The notes under the pieces were generated by a model. That model saw nothing but the letters and a program-made list of their open reading frames with translations. It was not told the DNA's origin and did no database searches. Below are positions 1 through 4,378 of a stretch of 5,726 bases of DNA, piece by piece. A program made the translations under genes and the position numbers. Numbering within the stretch: the stretch's first letter is position 1; every line of letters begins with the position of its first letter. Source of the DNA: an uncultured Acidimicrobiales bacterium (GTDB taxonomy: Bacteria > Actinomycetota > Acidimicrobiia > Acidimicrobiales > Iamiaceae); assembly GCA_937926025.1 (NCBI GenBank), contig CALANQ010000007.1:1-5726 (forward strand), read 5' to 3'.

Positions 1-1
1 C

Positions 2-190
2 ATCACCCGCAACGTGATCCTCGGGATCGTCATCGCCTTCGTGGTGACGGTCCTGATCGCCCTGCCCGCCGGCGGGCTGGCCACGGCGGTCGGCGTCGCG
101 CTCGTGCCCGCGCTGTTCGCCGGGCCCTTCGTCGGGGGCCTGATCACGATGGTCGCGCTGCAGCGCCGAGCGCCCGACCCCGATGACTGA
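2..190 (+). CDS. C-terminal part of a small hydrophobic membrane protein (start outside window)
   Basis: An open frame enters from the left edge and ends at TGA 188-190, giving the last 62 residues of a protein whose start is not visible. Two strongly hydrophobic stretches, about residues 4-21 (VILGIVIAFVVTVLIAL region) and 27-52, are separated by a short Pro/Gly-rich turn (LPAGG). A short polar tail (QRRAPDPDD) follows, which suggests a helical hairpin in the membrane. I recognise no family. The frame is supported by third-position G/C and by its overlap with the next gene: the stop lies inside ATGACTGA, so the downstream ATG at 183 overlaps it by eight bases. This is the classic geometry of translational coupling, and the two genes are probably one operon encoding two membrane proteins, possibly of one complex. 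The gene is partial and the function is unknown. Confidence 0.72.
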   Translation: MTRNVILGIVIAFVVTVLIALPAGGLATAVGVALVPALFAGPFVGGLITMVALQRRAPDPDD

Positions 191-1436
191 CGTCGCGGCT
201 CCGGTTTCCGACGAGGACTCCCGTGCGGCGATGCGGGCGTTCCTCCAGCGCAGCGAGGTGCGGTTGTCCACGATCCACCGGGTGGGCCAGGCGCTGCTCG
301 GCGGGTCCGCGCTGATCCTGCTGCTGCCGCTCTTCCTCCGCGACGCCCTGCCCAAGATGGCCACGCTGCTGGTGGCGGGGTTCGACAGCGGGGAGGCGGC
401 GCTGGCCGTCGGGGGCATCGCCGTGGCCTCGGCGGTCTGCATCCTGCTCCCGGTCGGCGCCGTGTACTGGCTGGTCGGCGACCTGCTCGCCTTCTACTTC
501 ACCAGCAACCTGTTCGGGGCGCCGGCGGGCGGCGACCACGAGGACCACGCACTGGTCTTCAGCCCGCGCTTCATCCTCCCGGGCCTCGGGTTCAACGGCG
601 ACGAGCTGAGCGAACGGAGCGGGCCCGCGCTCGATGCGGCGCGCGACGACGAGTGGACGCGCTCGCTCCTGGTGCCGCACGCATCGGAGGACCACGGCTG
701 GCGGGACCGGTTCGACACCCGTTCGCTCCGGCTCTGGGGCACCGTGCCGGCGGCGGGGCGCGAGGGCGACAGCGATCGGATGCGCCAGCGGTACCGTGCC
801 GCCGGGGTGCACGCCGATCGGACGCTGGCGGCCGACGTCGCCCGGACCGAGGCGCTGCTCGCCCGGCACGTCCTCTCCATCCGCATCGCCCTGCTGCGCT
901 ACGTGAAGGCGCTGCTGATCGTGATCGCCTCGACCATCGCCACGCTCGCTGCCGCCGGCATCGTGGAGCAGGCAACCGGGTCCGACCCGAGCGGCGGCCG
1001 CTTCGCCGCCGGGCTGCCGCACCGGTACGTGTTCCTGGTGGCTGCGGTGTACGTGCTGTGGGCGCCGGTGGTCGCCCGCAGCGTGACCGCCCCGCTGCGG
1101 ATCATCCAGCGCAACGCACCTGGGGTCGGGACCCTGGACGACGCCTACCGGGACGAGGAGCTCACGCAGTTCGAGTCGGCGACGGTGGTGGCGAGCCTGG
1201 TGGGCCTGGTGGCGGCGTCGTTCGCGACCGTGGCGGCGGGGCTCGAGATCGGCGGTGCCCCCGGCATCGGCGGGGCCGCCGTGGTGGTGCTGGTGGGGGC
1301 GGCGTCGTGGCTGCTGGCGCTGAAGGACGACACGGCTGGGGCGCGCCAGGCGGCGAGGGCGGCGTGGCTGACCGTGCGGGGCCGCGACGCTCCCGAGCCC
1401 GACGTCGGCCTCGAACGGCGTCGGGTGGCGCCCTAG
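183..1436 (+). CDS. Polytopic membrane protein of unknown function, 417 aa
   Basis: I do not recognise this family. By eye there are about six hydrophobic segments: residues 36-53, 74-106 (one long or two short helices, ending in aromatic WLVGDLLAFYF), 240-261, 282-298, 332-353 and 362-380. A polar region of roughly 130 residues (about 110-236), rich in Asp, Glu and Arg, separates the first membrane block from the second. It is probably a soluble domain on one side of the membrane. No catalytic signature, ATP-binding loop or transporter motif is visible. The N-terminus (about 30 residues) and C-terminus (about 35 residues) are polar. ATG 183 was chosen because it overlaps the upstream stop (ATGACTGA) and no strong Shine-Dalgarno sequence precedes it, which fits translation coupled to the preceding small membrane protein. 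The stop TAG 1434-1436 overlaps the convergent ArsR stop. It could be a subunit of a membrane complex or a sensor, but nothing here decides that. Confidence 0.85.
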   Translation: MTDVAAPVSDEDSRAAMRAFLQRSEVRLSTIHRVGQALLGGSALILLLPLFLRDALPKMATLLVAGFDSGEAALAVGGIAVASAVCILLPVGAVYWLVGDLLAFYFTSNLFGAPAGGDHEDHALVFSPRFILPGLGFNGDELSERSGPALDAARDDEWTRSLLVPHASEDHGWRDRFDTRSLRLWGTVPAAGREGDSDRMRQRYRAAGVHADRTLAADVARTEALLARHVLSIRIALLRYVKALLIVIASTIATLAAAGIVEQATGSDPSGGRFAAGLPHRYVFLVAAVYVLWAPVVARSVTAPLRIIQRNAPGVGTLDDAYRDEELTQFESATVVASLVGLVAASFATVAAGLEIGGAPGIGGAAVVVLVGAASWLLALKDDTAGARQAARAAWLTVRGRDAPEPDVGLERRRVAP

Positions 1437-1798
1437 GACGAGGAGCGGTCGCGGGTGGGGGTGGCCGTGAAGTCCAGGTCGCCGAGCTCGGCCAGGAGCT
1501 CCTGGGACTCGGCGAGCGAGGAGGTGAGGATGGCCTTGGCCAGCTCCAGCAGGTCGAAGATGCGCGGGTCCGTGGCGGAGTAGAGGACGCTGGTGCCCTC
1601 CTTGCGGGTCTGGACCACGTTGGCCCGCCGCAGGACGGCCAGCTGCTGGGAGAGGTGCGACGCCTCGATGCCGACCTCGGGGATGAGGTCGCTGACCGAG
1701 TGCTCGCCGTCGCGCAGCAGCTCCAGGACGCGGATCCGGGCGGGGTGGCCGAGGGTCTTGAAGAACTCTGCCTTCACCTGGTAGATCGGCCGCGCCAT
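1433..1798 (-). CDS. ArsR/SmtB-family winged helix-turn-helix transcriptional regulator, 121 aa
   Basis: This is a small DNA-binding repressor-type protein. The N-terminus (MARPIYQVKAEFFKTLGHPA) carries the hallmark 'LGHPARIRVLELL' of the ArsR fold at residues 16-28. The helix-turn-helix spans about residues 34-60 (SVSDLIPEVGIEASHLSQQL then AVLRRANVV). The beta-wing is at 61-74 (QTRKEGTSVLYS), followed by a C-terminal dimerisation helix at 78-104. There is no cysteine in the 121 residues, so the classic ELCVCDL metal site of ArsR/CadC is absent, and no His/Asp-rich alpha-5 site is obvious. The effector is unknown. From memory, close relatives in actinobacteria often sit next to SulP-type anion permeases, but none is in this window. 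An in-frame ATG at 1882 would add 28 low-complexity residues and run through a strong hairpin. I prefer ATG 1798, which starts at the conserved region and has AGGG nine bases upstream. The gene converges with the membrane-protein gene. Confidence 0.92.
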   Translation of the reverse strand: MARPIYQVKAEFFKTLGHPARIRVLELLRDGEHSVSDLIPEVGIEASHLSQQLAVLRRANVVQTRKEGTSVLYSATDPRIFDLLELAKAILTSSLAESQELLAELGDLDFTATPTRDRSSS

Positions 1799-1819
1799 CG
1801 CCCCGGACCCTAGCGGGAG

Positions 1820-1884
1820 TCGTGGCCTCCGCCCGAGGCTCGCAGGAGCGGCGGAACCCTGCGAGCAGCAGGCGGAGACCACGA
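1820..1884 (-). promoter_or_regulatory. Long interrupted hairpin just upstream of arsR-like gene
   Basis: A two-part inverted repeat is visible. The outer arms 1820-1833 and 1871-1884 match at 13 of 14 positions. The inner arms 1838-1846 (GCTCGCAGG) and 1858-1866 (CCTGCGAGC) match perfectly over nine bases. They are joined by symmetric four-base bulges (1834-1837 and 1867-1870) around an 11-base loop. The single outer mismatch (1826/1878) is C-A on the plus strand but G-U in minus-strand RNA, so a minus-strand transcript could pair fully. The element ends 21 bases before the preferred ArsR start, next to its weak Shine-Dalgarno sequence. It could be a 5' leader structure of arsR, a terminator of the upstream regulator gene, or both. 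No U-run follows it. Confidence 0.5.
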
Positions 1885-1890
1885 TCGGTG

Positions 1891-1916
1891 CGGCACCCGG
1901 GGTGGTACGGGTGCCG
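1891..1916 (-). terminator. GC-rich perfect stem-loop downstream of the LuxR-type gene; possible terminator
   Basis: CGGCACCCG at 1891-1899 and CGGGTGCCG at 1908-1916 form a perfect nine-base stem with an eight-base loop. On the minus strand it lies about 50 bases past the stop of the LuxR-type gene and before the arsR start, so it may end transcription of the regulator. There is no T-tract after it, as is common for candidate terminators in high-GC actinobacteria. It could equally be part of the arsR leader. The stem is directly seen; the terminator role is inferred. Confidence 0.35.
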
Positions 1917-1930
1917 AACGGATCCCCCGA

Positions 1931-1962
1931 CTACCTGATAATACACGCATATTGTCAGATAG
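1931..1962 (-). promoter_or_regulatory. AT-rich imperfect palindrome: candidate ArsR operator/promoter or 3'-UTR hairpin
   Basis: Twelve of 16 symmetric positions match around a centre at 1946/1947, with the core CTGATAAT...ATTGTCAG. It is the most conspicuous AT-rich patch in a window that is otherwise close to uniformly GC-rich. AT-rich imperfect palindromes of about 12-2-12 layout are typical ArsR-family operators, and a minus-strand -10-like TATTAT lies inside (1938-1943) without a convincing -35. This would place an arsR transcription start some 130 bases upstream of its ATG. Alternatively, as minus-strand RNA, it begins six bases after the LuxR-type stop codon. Two of its mismatches (1934/1959 and 1944/1949) then become G-U pairs, giving a 14-position stem with one mismatch and a four-base loop. 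Both readings remain open. Confidence 0.45.
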
Positions 1963-1968
1963 AAAGGG

Positions 1969-4200
1969 CTACGGGCGCGCCGACTCCTCGGGCTGCAGCA
2001 GCCCCACCTCTCGGGCCGCGTCCACGGCGGCGCTGCGACTGGTCACGCCGAGCTTCCGGTACATGGCGATCGCGTGGGACTTGACCGTGTTGCCCGACAG
2101 GTGGAGGCGGCCGCCGATCTCGGCGAAGGTCAGGTTCGTCGGCAGCTGCTCGAGGACGCGCGCCTCGGCGGCTGAGATGGCCGGGAGGTGGCGGTCGCCG
2201 GTGCCGCCGGCGATCTGCGCCACCACCCGGTCCGCCCAGGCGGTGAGCACGGCGACATCGGGTTCGTAGACCAGGCGGCTCCGCGCTGCGTGGACGCTGC
2301 GACGTGCCTCCTCGGCGTCGCCGACCACCAGCGCGGCGTCGGCCAGGATCAGGTGCAGGTGGGCGTAGGCGCGGTCGATCACGCCCCCGATCCCGTCGAC
2401 CAGGGACCGGGCGTGCTCCGCCGCCGCGGCGTAGCCGGACCGGTCGCCCCGTTCGGCGCACGCCCGCGCCTCGGCGGCGAACACCATCGCCACCACCGGG
2501 TGGCCGGCGATGCCGGCGCGGTCCACCTCGTCCGTGGCAGCGTCGATGGCCTCCAGCCCCTCGGTGCGAGCGCCTCGGTCCAACAGGTGGAGCCCGAGGT
2601 GCGCCACGACGGTGGCATGGCTGGGCGGCACCGATCGGGTGTCGATCTCGGCGGCACGCAGCGCCGCCTCGGGGTCGTCGTCCTCGTCCAGCAGGTACCG
2701 CACGACGGCCTCGATGCCCCGGGCGACGGCCCACCACGGGTTCCCCTCGGGTCCCGCGTCACCGATCGATCGGGCGTGGGCCAGGGTCTGCCGAGCGCCA
2801 CCCAGCCCGGAGATCATGGTGGCGGCGTCCGCCGCCAGGACCACGGGATCCGCCGGCGGCCCCGGCGAGCGGCCGACCAGCCCGGCCCGGGCGATGTCCA
2901 GCCATCGCTGCACCTCACCCCGGTGCCCCGTCAGCAGCGCCACCCAGGCCCGGGCGGTGGCGAGGCGCGGGTCGCGGGGGATGCCGTCGAACAGGGGTGC
3001 GTCGATCCAGCGGGCGAGCGACACGTGCTCGCCCTGGAACACGATGGTCGGCAGGGCCCGGGTGAGCACGGTGAGCGCACCCTCCGGGTCGCCGGTGCCG
3101 AGCACCTCCTCCATGGCGGACCGATGGTCGCCCGCCCGCTCGTACGCCGCCACCGCCCGCCACGTCAGCTCGGTGGCCCGCTCCGGATCCCGGGCGGTCA
3201 GCCGGGTCCGCAGCACCTCGCGGAACAGGGGGTGGAAGCGGGGAGCGCCGCCGGGTGCGGTGCCGCCCACCAGGACGGCGCCGCTGCGGGCCAGGCGTCC
3301 GAGGCGCTCGCCGCTGCCGGGCCCGAGCACGGCGTCGCACGTGGGCGGGTCGAGCGCCTCGAGCACCGACGCCGCGATGACGAGGTCTCGGTCGGGCCCT
3401 GCCAGCCGGTCCAGGATCTCCTCGTCGATGAAGGCCCCGAGCAGCCGAGCATCGTGGTGGTCGCCGAGCGGTCCGGGTGGGGAGGTCGGGTCGCCGGTCA
3501 CGGCGATGCGCAGCCCCACCGCCCACCCCCGCGTCGTGGTGAGGAGCGAAGCGGCCACCTCCGCGTCGGGCGGACACCCGTGCAGGGCGGCGAGCTGCGC
3601 CACCTCCGCGCTGTCGAACGCGAGGTCGCGCTCGCCGAGCACGACGAGGGTGCCGGCGAGCTCCCGGCGCGCCATCCGCAGGGCCGGCGGCAGGGACCGC
3701 CCCACCAGCAGCACCCGGGCCGACGTCGGCAGGTGGGCCAGGAGGTCGTCCAACAGGCCGGCCGCTTGGGGCCCGAGCAGGTGGACGTCATCGATCACCA
3801 GCGCGAGCGGACGGTCGGCGGCCGCGAGCTGCTCGCCGAGCAGCGGGAGGGCCCGCCGCTCCAGGGGTGGCTGCGGACCGGTGAGGAGCGGGATCACCTC
3901 GGCCAGATCGGCCACCGGGGCCAGCGCCGCCACCACCGAGCGGATCAGCACCACCGGGTCGTCGTCGGCGCCGCGCAGGGCCACCCAGCTGGCGTCGCGG
4001 CCGTCGCCCCGGGCCCACTGCCGGGCGACGGTGCTCTTGCCGTACCCCGCAGGCGCCACCAGGGCGACGAGCGGCGTCGCCGACGCCGCGATCTGGTCGA
4101 GGACCCGCGGCCGTTCGATCAGCCAGGACGGGCCGGTCGACGAGGTGCGTCGCGCCGCCCGCGTCCCAGAGGGGTTCGGGGTTCGCACAGCCGTCAGCAT
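1969..4200 (-). CDS. LuxR-family transcriptional regulator, MalT/LAL type (STAND ATPase), 743 aa
   Basis: This is a large ATP-dependent transcriptional activator of the MalT-like class. After the ERPRVLDQI segment at residues 29-37, typical of the N-terminal edge of the NTPase, comes Walker A APAGYGKST at 49-57. Walker B is LVIDDVH at 134-140. A GRSLPPALRMARREL stretch at 168-181 matches the sensor region of MalT-type STAND proteins, and FHPLFREVLR at 322-331 is the usual winged-helix end of the ATPase module. Residues about 340-665 are Ala-rich helical repeats resembling the TPR-like sensor domain. A LuxR helix-turn-helix closes the protein (about 674-735; AEIGGRLHLSGNTVKSHAIAMYRKLGV is split across its two helices). 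In family members, inducer and ATP binding drive oligomerisation on DNA; the inducer here is unknown. The frame stays open to 4491, but that extension runs into the divergent sulfatase gene. ATG 4200 was chosen; its GGAGG (4216-4220) is 15 bases away, so the start is uncertain. ATG 4257 and GTG 4188 are alternatives. It is divergent from the arylsulfatase. Confidence 0.93.
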   Translation of the reverse strand: MLTAVRTPNPSGTRAARRTSSTGPSWLIERPRVLDQIAASATPLVALVAPAGYGKSTVARQWARGDGRDASWVALRGADDDPVVLIRSVVAALAPVADLAEVIPLLTGPQPPLERRALPLLGEQLAAADRPLALVIDDVHLLGPQAAGLLDDLLAHLPTSARVLLVGRSLPPALRMARRELAGTLVVLGERDLAFDSAEVAQLAALHGCPPDAEVAASLLTTTRGWAVGLRIAVTGDPTSPPGPLGDHHDARLLGAFIDEEILDRLAGPDRDLVIAASVLEALDPPTCDAVLGPGSGERLGRLARSGAVLVGGTAPGGAPRFHPLFREVLRTRLTARDPERATELTWRAVAAYERAGDHRSAMEEVLGTGDPEGALTVLTRALPTIVFQGEHVSLARWIDAPLFDGIPRDPRLATARAWVALLTGHRGEVQRWLDIARAGLVGRSPGPPADPVVLAADAATMISGLGGARQTLAHARSIGDAGPEGNPWWAVARGIEAVVRYLLDEDDDPEAALRAAEIDTRSVPPSHATVVAHLGLHLLDRGARTEGLEAIDAATDEVDRAGIAGHPVVAMVFAAEARACAERGDRSGYAAAAEHARSLVDGIGGVIDRAYAHLHLILADAALVVGDAEEARRSVHAARSRLVYEPDVAVLTAWADRVVAQIAGGTGDRHLPAISAAEARVLEQLPTNLTFAEIGGRLHLSGNTVKSHAIAMYRKLGVTSRSAAVDAAREVGLLQPEESARP

Positions 4201-4253
4201 GGCAGGGACGGGGCGCCTCCCCCAGAGGCGAAGGTCCGCACATCGTGGGCGAT

Positions 4254-4270
4254 TCATCCGAATCGGATGA
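4254..4270. promoter_or_regulatory. Perfect 17-bp palindrome in divergent intergenic region: candidate operator of the MalT-like regulator
   Basis: TCATCCGAATCGGATGA is a perfect inverted repeat around A4262. It lies 54 bases upstream of the regulator ATG at 4200 and 108 bases upstream of the sulfatase ATG at 4379. Each half carries GGATGA, and the right-hand copy reads CGGATGAGG (4264-4272), close to the published MalT-box consensus GGGGA(T/G)GAGG. The single-base centre makes it unsuitable as a tight RNA hairpin, so a dimeric DNA-binding site is the better reading. It also overlaps the alternative regulator ATG at 4257. No clear -10/-35 pair is visible in the GC-rich 178-base gap (4201-4378). 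The palindrome is directly seen; the operator role is inferred. Confidence 0.5.
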
Positions 4271-4360
4271 GGACAGGGCGGGCGGACCGGGAGACGCTGC
4301 GGTGCTGGTCGCGGCCTGGTCCGGACCCACCGGGCCGGTCCACCGACCGACCCGCCTGCG

Positions 4361-4368
4361 AGAGAGGA
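4361..4368 (+). promoter_or_regulatory. Ribosome binding site of the arylsulfatase gene
   Basis: A purine-rich AGAGAGGA lies ten bases before ATG 4379 and supports that start. The conserved family N-terminus begins a few residues later. Confidence 0.55.
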
Positions 4369-4378
4369 ACCCGCACCC

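Noticed and set aside
653..1813. Long plus-strand open frame across the membrane gene and the arsR-like gene
   Set aside because: It lies out of frame over two well-supported genes, has Arg/Gly/Pro-rich low-complexity translation and no domain. It is a product of scarce stop codons in GC-rich DNA.
1799..1882. 28-residue N-terminal extension of the ArsR-like protein from ATG 1882
   Set aside because: The residues are not ArsR-like, the region is taken up by a strong hairpin, and the conserved N-terminus starts at ATG 1798 with a plausible ribosome site.
4318..4327. Ten-base palindrome GGTCCGGACC upstream of the sulfatase
   Set aside because: It is short and GC-only in a GC-rich region, with no flanking promoter elements. 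It is weaker than the 17-bp palindrome nearby.
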